A DNA stretch of 21,368 nucleotides from an uncultured Coriobacteriaceae bacterium (GTDB lineage Bacteria; Actinomycetota; Coriobacteriia; Coriobacteriales; Eggerthellaceae), in the NCBI GenBank assembly GCA_900550055.1, contig URQU01000030.1, positions 1 to 21,368 on the forward strand, read 5' to 3'. Under the pieces are notes generated by a model that ran no database searches, was not told where the DNA came from, and was given only the letters and a program-made list of their open reading frames with translations. The position numbers and the translations under genes were made by a program. This document shows, one piece after another, positions 7,308-14,933 of the stretch. Numbering within the stretch: the first letter of the stretch is position 1; every line of letters begins with the position of its first letter.

Positions 7308-7935
7308 GCAAAGGATAAAAGACATAAAGCGTGCCCGACTCCACGGCGATGGTGGCCTCCTGGCCGATAAGCTCGTTGGAAAGCCCGAGGCTGGTTCTGT
7401 TGGTGAGGGGCTCATCGTCAAGCGAATACTCCAAGCCCCGCTCGATGACGCCCTCGGCGCGATCGTTTGCGGCGAAAACCGAAACGGTGCCTTTCTCCAC
7501 GTTGTCGGGCAGAGTGAACACGTCAGGGCCGGTGACGCATCGGATGGCGAAACCATCGGCGATGCCGGTGACGTAGAATCCGCGCTCCGAATACGCGGCG
7601 AACAGCTGCAGGTTGGCCAGCGTATGGTCGAGCCTGCCGCCGATGCCGCCGTATACGTAAATATCGGAATGATGGTAGTTCGCCGCCCTTTGGAGAGCGA
7701 GCTCCATATCCGAGGCGTCCTTGTTCACGGGATGGCGGGAGACTCGCTTCGCGCGAGGAACATATCCAAGGGAGTCGAAATCGCCGATGGCCATGTCGGG
7801 CGCGACGCCGAGCCGATCGAGCGGGGCAAAACCGCCGTCGACGGCGATGACGAAGTCGAAAAAGCCTTCGTTGTAGCGTGCCATGAAATCTTGTTCGTTG
7901 AAATATGTGGCGCCAACCAATGCGCAGGTTGTCAT
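7276..7935 (-). CDS. thiN: Thiamine pyrophosphokinase (thiamine diphosphokinase)
   Basis: The enzyme transfers pyrophosphate from ATP to thiamine to give thiamine pyrophosphate, the active cofactor and the ligand of the neighbouring riboswitch. In the 219-residue product, AVDGGFAPLDRLGVAPDMAI (31-50) leads into GDFDSL (51-56), KDASDMELAL (72-81) and GGIGGRLDHTLANLQL (96-111). These are the catalytic-domain motifs of the family, and the usual beta-rich thiamine-binding C-terminal part follows. The start ATG at 7935 has AAGGAG a few bases upstream. It lies upstream of the riboswitch and thiC, so unlike thiC-thiD it is probably not itself under TPP control. That fits a salvage enzyme needed when thiamine is taken up. 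It diverges from rnpB across a shared promoter. Confidence 0.93.
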   Translation of the reverse strand: MTTCALVGATYFNEQDFMARYNEGFFDFVIAVDGGFAPLDRLGVAPDMAIGDFDSLGYVPRAKRVSRHPVNKDASDMELALQRAANYHHSDIYVYGGIGGRLDHTLANLQLFAAYSERGFYVTGIADGFAIRCVTGPDVFTLPDNVEKGTVSVFAANDRAEGVIERGLEYSLDDEPLTNRTSLGLSNELIGQEATIAVESGTLYVFYPLPWETSEQPGI

Positions 7936-7960
7936 GATACTCCTTGTTTCGGTTCCGATA

Positions 7961-7973
7961 TGGTAGAATACCA
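7961..7973. promoter_or_regulatory. Symmetric extended -10, divergent promoter for rnpB (+) and thiN (-)
   Basis: TGGTAGAATACCA is an inverted repeat (TGGTA-GAA-TACCA). On the plus strand it reads TGG-TAGAAT and on the minus strand TGG-TATTCT, an extended -10 (TGn then -10) in both directions. The predicted plus start, near 7976, matches the rnpB 5' end at 7978. The minus start would give thiN a leader of about 20-25 nt. No good -35 is seen on either side, which extended -10 promoters tolerate. Confidence 0.6.
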
Positions 7974-7977
7974 CACT

Positions 7978-8323
7978 GCGAGCGGGCCAGACGATCGCGC
8001 GCCGCCTTGAGCAGCGTGAGGAAAGTCCGGGCTCCAAAGGGCAAGATGCCAGCTAACGGCTGGGCGGGGCGACCCGACGGAAAGTGCCACAGAAAAGTAA
8101 ACTCCCCCGTGCAAGCGGGAGAAAAGCTGAAACGGTGCGGTAAGAGCGCACCAGCGCGTTGGTAACAACGTGGCTTGGAAAACCCCATCTGGAGCAAGCG
8201 CAAATAGGAATGCCATACGGCCGCCCTTCCGTGCATTCGGGTTGCGTGCTTGAGACGCGTGGTGACGCGCGTTCGAGATAAATGGTCGTCCAACGACAGA
8301 ACCCGGCTTATCGACTCGCTCGC
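7978..8323 (+). ncRNA. rnpB: RNase P RNA (bacterial class A type)
   Basis: This is the catalytic RNA that removes 5' leaders from precursor tRNAs. The conserved parts are visible in order: P1 5' arm GCGAGCG (7978-7984); GAGGAAAGTCCGGGCTCC (about 8018-8035); ACAGAAA; GGTAAGAGCGCACC; and near the 3' end GAGATAAATGGTCGTC followed by ACAGAACCCGGCTTAT. The 3' arm of P1, CGCTCGC (8317-8323), pairs perfectly with the 5' arm and fixes both ends. The length of 346 nt is usual. The promoter is the symmetric -10 just upstream and a terminator follows 8 nt later. Confidence 0.95.
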
Positions 8324-8331
8324 GGTTTTCA

Positions 8332-8357
8332 AAAGGCTCCCGTTCGGGAGCTTTTTT
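8332..8357 (+). terminator. Rho-independent terminator of rnpB
   Basis: The stem GCTCCC (8336-8341) pairs with GGGAGC (8346-8351) around a GTTC loop, preceded by AAAA and followed by TTTTTT. Confidence 0.92.
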
Positions 8358-8665
8358 GTTACATGGGCATCGCGCCTATCGATGTCCGGCTACAAAGGAT
8401 GCTTGGACGCGCGTTGTAGCCGAGCCCCATTGGACCAGCGAATGCAGGTAGGTTGCGGCCAACCACCTGCAGGCTACGCTCGTGCCTCTGAGCCGGACGA
8501 GCAATCCACTTGGATGCGACTTCTAGCGGCCGAATGCAGGTGGCTTGAGATGCATCATGTGCTGGGCAGCGCCGATGCCTTTGACTCGGACGCGCATTCC
8601 GTCTTCGCCTCACAAGCCAGACGCGTACTCGGCGTTATGGTCAGCATTCCTTCCTATAAGCCGAA
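8358..8665. other. Gene-free stretch with two unexplained hairpins
   Basis: No coding sequence is supported. Two inverted repeats stand close together: CGGCTACAA (8387-8395) with TTGTAGCCG (8414-8422), and GCAGGT-A-GGTTG with CAACC-ACCTGC (8444-8470, 11 bp with one bulge). A loose direct repeat around GAATGCAGGT occurs near 8441 and 8532. Neither hairpin has a T run, so they are not clear terminators. They could be part of a small RNA or of decayed sequence. Confidence 0.4.
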
Positions 8666-8697
8666 AGCGGGGATCAAGCTTCGGCTTGATCCCCGCT
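8666..8697 (-). terminator. Perfect 14-bp hairpin, probable terminator of the division cluster
   Basis: AGCGGGGATCAAGC (8666-8679) pairs perfectly with GCTTGATCCCCGCT (8684-8697) around a 4-nt loop. On the minus strand it is followed by TTTCGGCTTAT, a weak T tract. It lies about 110 nt beyond the divIVA stop codon. Confidence 0.65.
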
Positions 8698-8805
8698 GTA
8701 TGGTGCGCATTGCGCAAAAGCGCTATATGAAGATGAACGAGCTAGCGGTTACCTTAGGGCTGCAGTACGCCTTTCGGCAAACCCGCAGGCATTTCCCGCT
8801 GCGAG

Positions 8806-9735
8806 TTAGTCGAGATCGTCGATCTCGAAATCGTCGGCGGCGTCGCCGAAGCCGGAGAAGTCCTTCTCGACGCTGGAAGCCACAGGAGCGACCGAGCCGG
8901 TGATCGCAGGAGATGCACCGGTTGCAGCGGCGGCCGGAACGGCGACCGGCATGGCCGGCGCGTTGTCATAAGCGTCGGAGCCGTCAACGGTGAGCGGAGC
9001 CTGCGGCGCGGTTGCGGCAGCCTCCTTCACGACGGGCTCGGGATCAACGTGCGTGGCATAGCGGCCGTGCTGGCCGGACGTAAGCGCGCCAGCGGCCTTC
9101 GGGGCCTTCTCGCCGATTTCGGCAAGCTTGCGAGTGGCATCGGTGATGAAGTCGTTGAGCAGGTCGCGATAATCCTCGCGCGCCTCCTCGCGATCGTTCT
9201 CGAGTTTGTGGATGGCGTCGATGACCTTCTGGCGATCGTTCTCGGCCTTGTCGAGGATGCGGTCGGACTCGTCCTCGGCGTCCTTGATCGTGGCGGCAGC
9301 ATCGGCCTTGGCGTTGGCCAGGATCTCGTCGGCGGAGCGCTGGGCGATGATGAGCGCCTGGGCGATGGCGTTGCCGTCAGCCTTCTTGGACTCGAGCTGC
9401 TTCTCAAGCTCGGCGATGCGGGCGTCGCGCTCGGCGATGGCGGCATCCTTTTCAGCCAGAATGGCCGGGTCGACGGAAGCTGCGAACTGATCTTCCTGCT
9501 CGACGGCGAGCTCGGGCTCGGGCTCGTCGAACGCCTCGTCCTCGAAGGTGGCGGGGCGGTCGAAGCCGGCGAACGTATCCTCGCTGACCTGGCTTTGCAG
9601 CGAGGCGATCTGCTGATTCAGGCCGTCGATCTCATCGGCGACGTGCTCGAGGAAGACATCGACCTCGTCGACGTCATAGCCCTTGCGATCGATGGAGAAG
9701 CTTTGGTTATGGATTTCAGCAGAGGTGATAGCCAT
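8806..9735 (-). CDS. divIVA: DivIVA-type polar/septal scaffold protein
   Basis: DivIVA proteins bind curved membrane at poles and septa and recruit division or growth machinery. The 309-residue product begins with the conserved DivIVA membrane-binding segment (about 6-35, with the KGYDVDEVDVFLEHV core), followed by a first coiled coil to about residue 55 and an acidic linker. A second, long coiled coil rich in Ala, Glu, Asp and Lys follows (about 95-205, containing AERDARIAELEKQLESKK). The C-terminal tail is low complexity, rich in Ala, Pro and Val, and ends in acidic FEIDDLD. AAGGGA lies 7 nt before the ATG at 9735. It is the last gene of the cluster, after yggT, as in many Gram-positive bacteria. 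It is longer than the Bacillus protein, as is common in actinobacteria. Confidence 0.9.
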   Translation of the reverse strand: MAITSAEIHNQSFSIDRKGYDVDEVDVFLEHVADEIDGLNQQIASLQSQVSEDTFAGFDRPATFEDEAFDEPEPELAVEQEDQFAASVDPAILAEKDAAIAERDARIAELEKQLESKKADGNAIAQALIIAQRSADEILANAKADAAATIKDAEDESDRILDKAENDRQKVIDAIHKLENDREEAREDYRDLLNDFITDATRKLAEIGEKAPKAAGALTSGQHGRYATHVDPEPVVKEAAATAPQAPLTVDGSDAYDNAPAMPVAVPAAAATGASPAITGSVAPVASSVEKDFSGFGDAADDFEIDDLD

Positions 9736-9780
9736 CTTTGTATCCCTTCATCTGACGTGCGGGAATGCGCAGGTGCGCAC

Positions 9781-10041
9781 CTAGAACAAGTTTACCAACA
9801 AACGTACACCGAATTGTAGTACAAGCAGCGCGACGATGGGCGTTACGTCCACCATACCTCCAATAGGGGGGATCAGGCGCTTGAACAGGTTCAAATACGG
9901 ATCGCATATGCGTGCGAGCACGTTGTTGATGTCTGCGAGGATGCCCCGATCGGTCGGGAACCATGACAGCATGACGTATACGAAGATGATCATGCTGTAC
10001 GCATCGGAAAGCGACACGATAAGGTACTTCAAACTGAGCAT
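9781..10041 (-). CDS. yggT: YggT family membrane protein
   Basis: A small integral membrane protein of 86 residues with two hydrophobic segments (about 14-27 and 65-85). The family core between them (NNVLARICDPYLNLFKRLIP, then PIGG and VDVTPIVALLVLQ) is well preserved. The family (YlmG in Bacillus) sits next to sepF and divIVA across Gram-positive genomes and is linked to division or membrane organisation. Its molecular role is not established. The start ATG at 10041 has AAGGAG about 13 nt upstream, a rather long spacing. No better start is in frame. The gene is 45 nt upstream of divIVA. Confidence 0.9.
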   Translation of the reverse strand: MLSLKYLIVSLSDAYSMIIFVYVMLSWFPTDRGILADINNVLARICDPYLNLFKRLIPPIGGMVDVTPIVALLVLQFGVRLLVNLF

Positions 10042-10110
10042 GCGGGCTGTTTCGCTCCTTGCTAGCGCCCCCAGGCGCCAAGCCCGGGGATAGGTTTCGA
10101 TATGTGAAGA

Positions 10111-11025
10111 TTACAGGATGCCCTGCGAACGGAGGCTTGCACGCTCCGCCTCGCTGAGAGCAGCCCCGCGCGCGATGACGAACACCTTGTCCGCGATGCA
10201 GTCGACGCTGGCGTCGAGGGCGCTCGAGACGCCGAACGAGAAATCGAGGACGCGCTTTGCCAGCGCATCGGGGGTATCCTTGAGCGCAAGCACCACGGCG
10301 TCGCCGGCTTTGAGGGCCTTTGCGACCTTCTCGCACTCGCCGTAGCTGGCGGGCTTGACGATGGTGAGCGAACGCGTGGGGTTGTGCGTGCCCGTTGCGG
10401 TGCCCTCGTAGGCCTTGTACGGGTCGAACGAGGAGGCGGTCGAAGCGGCCTTGGCTGCCGCCGTGAACGCGCCCTCGATGGGCTTCGCGGCCGTTTGGGC
10501 GGCCGGAGCGGCGCTGGATTCGGCTGCCTCGGCGGCGGCGGTGCTGAACAAGGCGTTCAGGCTTTCCGAGCGCTCCTGGTTGGCAGCGGCCGCAGCACGC
10601 GCGTTGGGCGTGTTGGCCGGAGCGGTGAACGCGGGATCGACCATGGTGCGGTTGCCGAAAGACGGGGAGCTGACCTTGCGCGGGGGCAGCGGATCGCGGT
10701 TCAGGCTGTCGGGCACGGTGGTATGCGCGCGCACATCGTCGATGGAGACGAGCTTGGCCGGACGATACCCACCCGAGCCGACCGAGGGACGGGCATGGTT
10801 GCCGCGCGCGGGGCGCGTGGTGACCGAATCGTACGGATCGTAGTTCGAGCTGGGGGCAGCGTCGTCCTCTTCGTAGTCATCATCATAGTCGTCGTAGTCG
10901 CCGGAATCGTAGTCGTCATAATCCCTGCGGCCGCGATCGTAGTAATCGCCGCCATCGGAGAACCCGAGCTTGGACTTGATGCTGTCGAGCATGCCTTCAG
11001 GCTTGTTGAACTTGGGCATTGCCAT
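10111..11025 (-). CDS. sepF: SepF, FtsZ membrane anchor
   Basis: SepF binds the FtsZ C-terminus and the membrane and shapes or tethers the Z-ring. In the 304-residue product the N-terminus (about 3-22, with GMLDSIKSKLGF) fits the membrane-binding amphipathic helix. A striking Asp/Tyr-rich acidic stretch follows (about 28-56). Next comes a long Ala-rich linker with several basic and Pro residues (57-218), and the SepF globular domain makes up the last 86 residues (219-304: SLTIVKPASYGECEKVAKAL at the start, VVLALKD, RVLDFSFGV, VFVIARGA). It is longer than Bacillus SepF because of the linker. The ATG at 11025 has AGGAGA five bases upstream. The gene lies between yggS and yggT in the conserved order. 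Confidence 0.92.
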   Translation of the reverse strand: MAMPKFNKPEGMLDSIKSKLGFSDGGDYYDRGRRDYDDYDSGDYDDYDDDYEEDDAAPSSNYDPYDSVTTRPARGNHARPSVGSGGYRPAKLVSIDDVRAHTTVPDSLNRDPLPPRKVSSPSFGNRTMVDPAFTAPANTPNARAAAAANQERSESLNALFSTAAAEAAESSAAPAAQTAAKPIEGAFTAAAKAASTASSFDPYKAYEGTATGTHNPTRSLTIVKPASYGECEKVAKALKAGDAVVLALKDTPDALAKRVLDFSFGVSSALDASVDCIADKVFVIARGAALSEAERASLRSQGIL

Positions 11026-11100
11026 ACCGCTCTCCTGCTTCGTTTCTTTAGGACGGCGGTCGACGCCGCCGCTGCATGTTCGGTATTGCGGACGCGAGCC

Positions 11101-11802
11101 TTATGCCTGAACGGACTCGAAGGAGTCGCTGAACAGAGCTCGGCCTATCCGCACCATGGTAGCACCCGCGCAAACGGCCTCGCGCCAGTCCTCGCTCATG
11201 CCCATGGAAAGTTCATTGAAGATAGCGGCCTGCTCGGAGGGAAGCTGGCTGCGCAGCGTGTCGCGCAGAGCCGCCAGGCCTTCGAAGCATTCGCGTGCCA
11301 CTTCGAGGTTTCCCTGCGGCGCCATGGTCATAAGGCCGCGAATGGCGATATGGGGGAACGTCTCGGCAAGCTGAAGCGCGTGGAGCGCCTGGTCAGGGGT
11401 GAAACCGCTCTTGCTTTCCTCGCCCGACACGTTGACCTCGAGCAGAATGTCCTGAACCTTGCCAAGGCGCTCGGCCGCTTGGTCGAACTTGGCGAAGTGC
11501 TCCTCTTTGCACACGGAGTGGACAAGCGTTGCGCAGGCGACGATCTCGGGGATCTTGCGCGACTGCACGTTGCCGATGAAGTGCCAGGTTTGCTGCGGCA
11601 GCTGGGCCACCTTTGCGGCAAGCACGTCGGGGCGGTTCTCGCCGAAATCACGGGCCCCCGCGGCGATGGCCGCGGAGATGGCGGGCGCATCGACCGTCTT
11701 CGAGACGGCGATGATCTTCACCTCGCGCGGGTCGCGCCCGCACGAGGCGCACACGCGGGAGAGCTCTTCAAGCGTTTCCTTGTAGTGTTGAGCGAATGGC
11801 AT
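11101..11802 (-). CDS. yggS: YggS family pyridoxal-phosphate homeostasis protein
   Basis: A PLP-binding alanine-racemase-fold protein thought to buffer or deliver pyridoxal phosphate; no enzyme activity is established for the family. The 233-residue product shows the PLP lysine in AVSKT (K35), FGENRPDVLAAK, WHFIGNVQSRK, EVNVSGEESKSGF, IRGLMTMAP, LSMGMSEDWREAV and MVRIGRALF at the phosphate-binding end. The ATG at 11802 has AAGGAAG about 8 nt upstream. It follows pgeF by only 2 nt and precedes sepF, a location conserved in Gram-positive dcw clusters (ylmE in Bacillus). Confidence 0.94.
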   Translation of the reverse strand: MPFAQHYKETLEELSRVCASCGRDPREVKIIAVSKTVDAPAISAAIAAGARDFGENRPDVLAAKVAQLPQQTWHFIGNVQSRKIPEIVACATLVHSVCKEEHFAKFDQAAERLGKVQDILLEVNVSGEESKSGFTPDQALHALQLAETFPHIAIRGLMTMAPQGNLEVARECFEGLAALRDTLRSQLPSEQAAIFNELSMGMSEDWREAVCAGATMVRIGRALFSDSFESVQA

Positions 11803-11804
11803 GG

Positions 11805-12665
11805 CTATGCTTCCTTTCGAAACGCGATGGCGCCATGGCGGCCGCACGTGCCGCCGGACGCCCGATAGGAGAAGTACTGCTGCGGATGGCATTGCGTGCA
11901 GATGCCCGCATCGCAGATGCGGGCGAGATCGACGCCTACGGCCGCAAGCTGCACGCGCAACGCGTCGAGCATGCTGACATGGCGCGACGGGCGAACGCAG
12001 ACTGGGCCGAACAGCTCGGCGAAGCGCTGTTCCACCTCGGCCCCCACCTCGAAGCAGCAATCATGGATATGCGGGCCGATGTAGATGTTGTAACCGGCAG
12101 CGAATTCGAGCTGCTGATCAGGGGTTTTGGCGCCATCTTCATGCGCTAGGCGCTCGACGCAGGAAGCCGCGATGCCGCCGACCACCCCGCGCCAACCCGC
12201 ATGGGCAACGGCGAAGCGCCCTGTGGGCGACACCGCGATGACGGGCGCGCAATCGGCGAAGCACAGCATGGCCGCAACGTCGGGCGCGGTGACCACAAGG
12301 GCATCGGCGGCGGCCTGCGCACGTTGCTGGGCCGCCACGACGCTGGCGGCATCGCACGAGTCGATGCAGACGATTTCCGTGCCGTGCACCTGGTTGGGCA
12401 CGACGACCGGAACGCCTTCGCCGTCGAGCGCCTGCATGGCAAGGCGGCGGTTTTCCATGACATGATCGAGGTTGTCCTGCACGTGGGCACCAAGGTTCAG
12501 CGAGACGAACGGCCCCTGGCTTGCTCCCCCATCGCGACCGGTGAAGGCGATGCGGACGCCGCACGCCTGGAACAGCGCATCATCGGTGAGCATGGAAATG
12601 CGACGCGCGCCGCAGGGGCGCGCGTCGAGTGTCGGTGCAGGTAAGGTTTCGCACACGGTATGCAA
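11805..12665 (-). CDS. pgeF: Peptidoglycan editing factor PgeF (laccase-domain, YfiH/YlmD family)
   Basis: Members of this family act on peptidoglycan precursors, preventing wrong amino acids from remaining in the stem peptide. They were formerly annotated as polyphenol oxidases. The 286-residue product has the family's metal-site residues: NQVHG (H94), FADCAPV (C139) and AHAGWRG (H155). Further family segments are SLNLGAHVQDN, GPHIHDCCFEV and RASGGTCGRHGAI. The likely start is a TTG at 12665, with AAGGAG about 6 nt upstream. The leading 24 residues are poorly conserved by eye, and an ATG at residue 25 (SMLTDDALF) is a possible alternative. It lies 12 nt after ftsZ and 2 nt before yggS, so the three are almost surely co-transcribed. 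Confidence 0.92.
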   Translation of the reverse strand: MHTVCETLPAPTLDARPCGARRISMLTDDALFQACGVRIAFTGRDGGASQGPFVSLNLGAHVQDNLDHVMENRRLAMQALDGEGVPVVVPNQVHGTEIVCIDSCDAASVVAAQQRAQAAADALVVTAPDVAAMLCFADCAPVIAVSPTGRFAVAHAGWRGVVGGIAASCVERLAHEDGAKTPDQQLEFAAGYNIYIGPHIHDCCFEVGAEVEQRFAELFGPVCVRPSRHVSMLDALRVQLAAVGVDLARICDAGICTQCHPQQYFSYRASGGTCGRHGAIAFRKEA

Positions 12666-12677
12666 AGCTATGACTCC

Positions 12678-13799
12678 TTAGCGCTGGCGCTTCAGAAAAT
12701 CGGGGATGTAATCCTCATCGGCGAAGCGGCCAGGCGTGCTGGTGAGTGTGGAATACGTGGACGGCTGAGGCGCCGGAGTCGGCTCAGGGGCCGCCGTGGA
12801 GGCGAACAGGTCCTTGCGGTTGAAGTCCATAGCGGACTGCTGGGGCGCATTGACCTTGAAGCCGGTTGCGATGACGGTGATGCGCACGCTGTCGCCCATG
12901 CTCTCGTCGATGATTTGGCCGTAGATGATGTTGGCGTTCTCATCAGCGCAGGCCTCGACGGTACGAGCCGCCTCGTCGACCTCGGTGAGCGTGAGGTCGG
13001 GACCGCCGGAGATGGAGAACAGCACGCGGGATGCACCGGCAATGGAAGCCTCGAGCAGCGCGGAGTTGGTAGCCTGCTGCGCGGCGTCGAGGGCACGGTT
13101 CTCGCCGGAGGACAGGCCGATGCCCATCATGGCGGTGCCGGCGTCCTTCATGACGGTGCGGATGTCGGCGAAGTCGAGGTTGATCAGGCCCGGGATGGTG
13201 ATCAGGTCGGTAACGCCCTGGATACCCTGGCGCAGCGTATCGTCGGCGATGCGGAACGCGTCAAGCATGCTTGTTTTTTTATCGACGATCTCGAGCAGAC
13301 GGTCGTTGGGGATGACGATGAGCGTGTCGACCTTCTGGGACAGCAGGTCGATGCCCTGCTCCGCCTGGTTGCGGCGGGTGCGGCCCTCGAAGGAGAACGG
13401 CTTGGTGACGATGCCCACCGTCAGCGCGCCGATTTCCTCGCGGGCGATCTCGGCGATGATGGGAGCGGCGCCCGTGCCGGTGCCGCCGCCCTCGCCGGCG
13501 GTGACGAAGACCATATCGGCCTCGGCGAGCGCCTCGCGGATCTCCGCACGGGACTCCTCGGCGGCCTGGCAGCCGACCTCGGGGTTCGCGCCGGCTCCCA
13601 GGCCGCGCGTGAGCTCCTCGCCGATGTGGATGGTCTTATCGGCATCCGACATCAGAAGGGCCTGACGGTCGGTGTTGACGGCAATGAACTCCACGCCCTT
13701 GACGCCCGCCTCGACCATGCGGTTCACGGCATTGGTGCCGCCGCCGCCGACGCCGACGACCTTGATGACCGCCAGATGCTCGCCCGTATTGTTTGGCAT
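12678..13799 (-). CDS. ftsZ: Cell division GTPase FtsZ
   Basis: FtsZ is the tubulin-like GTPase that polymerises into the Z-ring at midcell. The 373-residue product has the GTP-binding start VVGVGGGGTNAVNRM (14-28), the tubulin signature GGGTGTG (104-110), FSFEGRTR, NDRLLEI, and the T7 loop NLDFAD (207-212) that completes the active site of the next subunit. After a short Pro/Thr/Ser-rich linker comes the C-terminal conserved peptide DEDYIPDFLKRQR, which binds SepF and other partners. The ATG at 13799 has GGAGG 6 nt upstream. A promoter and a hairpin separate it from ftsQ, so ftsZ likely has its own transcription start. It heads the ftsZ-pgeF-yggS-sepF-yggT-divIVA block. Confidence 0.98.
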   Translation of the reverse strand: MPNNTGEHLAVIKVVGVGGGGTNAVNRMVEAGVKGVEFIAVNTDRQALLMSDADKTIHIGEELTRGLGAGANPEVGCQAAEESRAEIREALAEADMVFVTAGEGGGTGTGAAPIIAEIAREEIGALTVGIVTKPFSFEGRTRRNQAEQGIDLLSQKVDTLIVIPNDRLLEIVDKKTSMLDAFRIADDTLRQGIQGVTDLITIPGLINLDFADIRTVMKDAGTAMMGIGLSSGENRALDAAQQATNSALLEASIAGASRVLFSISGGPDLTLTEVDEAARTVEACADENANIIYGQIIDESMGDSVRITVIATGFKVNAPQQSAMDFNRKDLFASTAAPEPTPAPQPSTYSTLTSTPGRFADEDYIPDFLKRQR

Positions 13800-13871
13800 T
13801 GTATTCCTCCACACTATTACGCTTGCTTTGAGCTGCGTTTCACACACTCGTGGTTGTATTCACGTGGGATT

Positions 13872-13899
13872 ATTTTACACAAAGAGGGTGGGTTTGCAA
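13872..13899 (-). promoter_or_regulatory. Candidate ftsZ promoter
   Basis: On the minus strand there is a -35 TTGCAA (13894-13899), a 16-nt spacer and a -10 TAAAAT (13872-13877). This gives a leader of about 65 nt. The -35 lies inside an inverted repeat (GGGTGG at 13886-13891 and CCACCC at 13907-13912) that could be an operator or a hairpin. Confidence 0.55.
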
Positions 13900-13936
13900 C
13901 GTTTCGCCACCCAACGGCAACCACATGCACATATCA

Positions 13937-13969
13937 AAGCGGCCCGCACGCCTGCGCGCCGGGCCGCTT
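13937..13969 (-). terminator. Hairpin after ftsQ, probable terminator or attenuator
   Basis: A 10-bp stem AAGCGGCCCG (13937-13946) / CGGGCCGCTT (13960-13969) begins 4 nt after the ftsQ stop codon. The tract on the minus strand after the stem (TGATATG) is only weakly T-rich, so termination may be partial. Confidence 0.55.
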
Positions 13970-13973
13970 GGGG

Positions 13974-14933
13974 CTATAAGGAACGCCACGTGGGCCTATC
14001 GGGCGTGCGCACGTTGATGTACGTGACGCCCTCGGGATGCTCCTTGATGATCTGCAGGCACACGCGCTCCTTCTCGCGGATGTTGTCCGCCGTGCCGAAG
14101 ACGATGTCGGGGCCGTCTTTGATGGTGAGCGTGGTGGATGCGGTTTCGGTGGCCTTTACCGAGGTGACGCGATCGGCAAGCTCGGTGGTCATGCCGGCCA
14201 CGATGGCGAGCGCGTTGTTGACGTTGGCGTCGGTGCAATACGAACCGACGGCGGGCTTGGTGCCGTAGGGCACGTCGGTGATGTGCAGCACCGATTCGGC
14301 ATCCTCATACACCTTCGAGTTGGTGCGGCGCCCCGCCTCGGAATCGCGATCGGGGATAGGCATGAGCCACATGCCGTCCGATGCGATGGCCCACTGCGTG
14401 GAGTTCTGCGCGTTCTCGTTGGGGACCTCCACCACCGCCGTGATGGTGCGCTCGGTGATATCGATCTGCAGGGTGTTTGGGAACACGCGCTTGATCTTCG
14501 CATCGGCGACCCATGCGTCCTTTTTCAGGTTCTCCTTGATGCCCGCGGCGTCCACGCGCAGAAGCGTGGTGCCGGCGGGCACGCCGGCAAGCTGCTGCAT
14601 GTCGGAGGCGGTAAGGTGATCGGCGCCCGAAACCGAAACGCTCTCGATGGTGAACAGGCTGGAGTTGTACACGATGACCGCGGCGATGGCGAGCGCCGCT
14701 ATGGCAGCGGCAAGCGCGCCGAGGCGCACCAGATAGCGCTGGTAGGTATGCCGCGCCCGCGCACCGTGGTCGGTTTGAGGCAGATCGCCAACGCGCACCG
14801 ATGTGAGCCGGGCGCCGGGCGCCGGGCTGTATGGGCGCTGCGAGGCGCGCGGAGGGCGCGACCCGCCGCGGGGCGCCTGAGAGCGCCTATGCGAACCCGA
14901 GGAAGCGGACTTCCGGTTGTAATTCGATGCCAT
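13974..14933 (-). CDS. ftsQ: Cell division protein FtsQ/DivIB
   Basis: FtsQ/DivIB is a single-pass membrane protein that links early and late divisome proteins. The 319-residue product has a basic, Ser/Arg-rich cytoplasmic N-terminus (1-68), one hydrophobic membrane segment (about 69-89, Ala/Ile/Val rich), and the POTRA domain starting with FTIESVSVSGADHLTASDM (94-112). The beta-domain follows (WVADAKIKRVFPNTLQIDIT, about 139-158, then the remaining FtsQ domain with ASDGMWLMP). The ATG at 14933 overlaps the end of murB by about 47 nt. An earlier in-frame ATG at 14996 exists, but the extra 21 residues lie wholly inside murB and look unrelated. Overlap with murB implies translational coupling. 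Confidence 0.9.
   Translation of the reverse strand: MASNYNRKSASSGSHRRSQAPRGGSRPPRASQRPYSPAPGARLTSVRVGDLPQTDHGARARHTYQRYLVRLGALAAAIAALAIAAVIVYNSSLFTIESVSVSGADHLTASDMQQLAGVPAGTTLLRVDAAGIKENLKKDAWVADAKIKRVFPNTLQIDITERTITAVVEVPNENAQNSTQWAIASDGMWLMPIPDRDSEAGRRTNSKVYEDAESVLHITDVPYGTKPAVGSYCTDANVNNALAIVAGMTTELADRVTSVKATETASTTLTIKDGPDIVFGTADNIREKERVCLQIIKEHPEGVTYINVRTPDRPTWRSL

Noticed and set aside
8250..8903. A 217-codon plus-strand frame
   Set aside because: It begins inside the RNase P RNA, crosses its terminator and runs into the antisense of divIVA. The product has no recognisable features.
10384..11868. A 494-codon open frame on the plus strand, including a run of Val/Ile
   Set aside because: It is antisense to sepF and yggS. 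The Val/Ile run is simply the complement of the Asp/Tyr tract of SepF.
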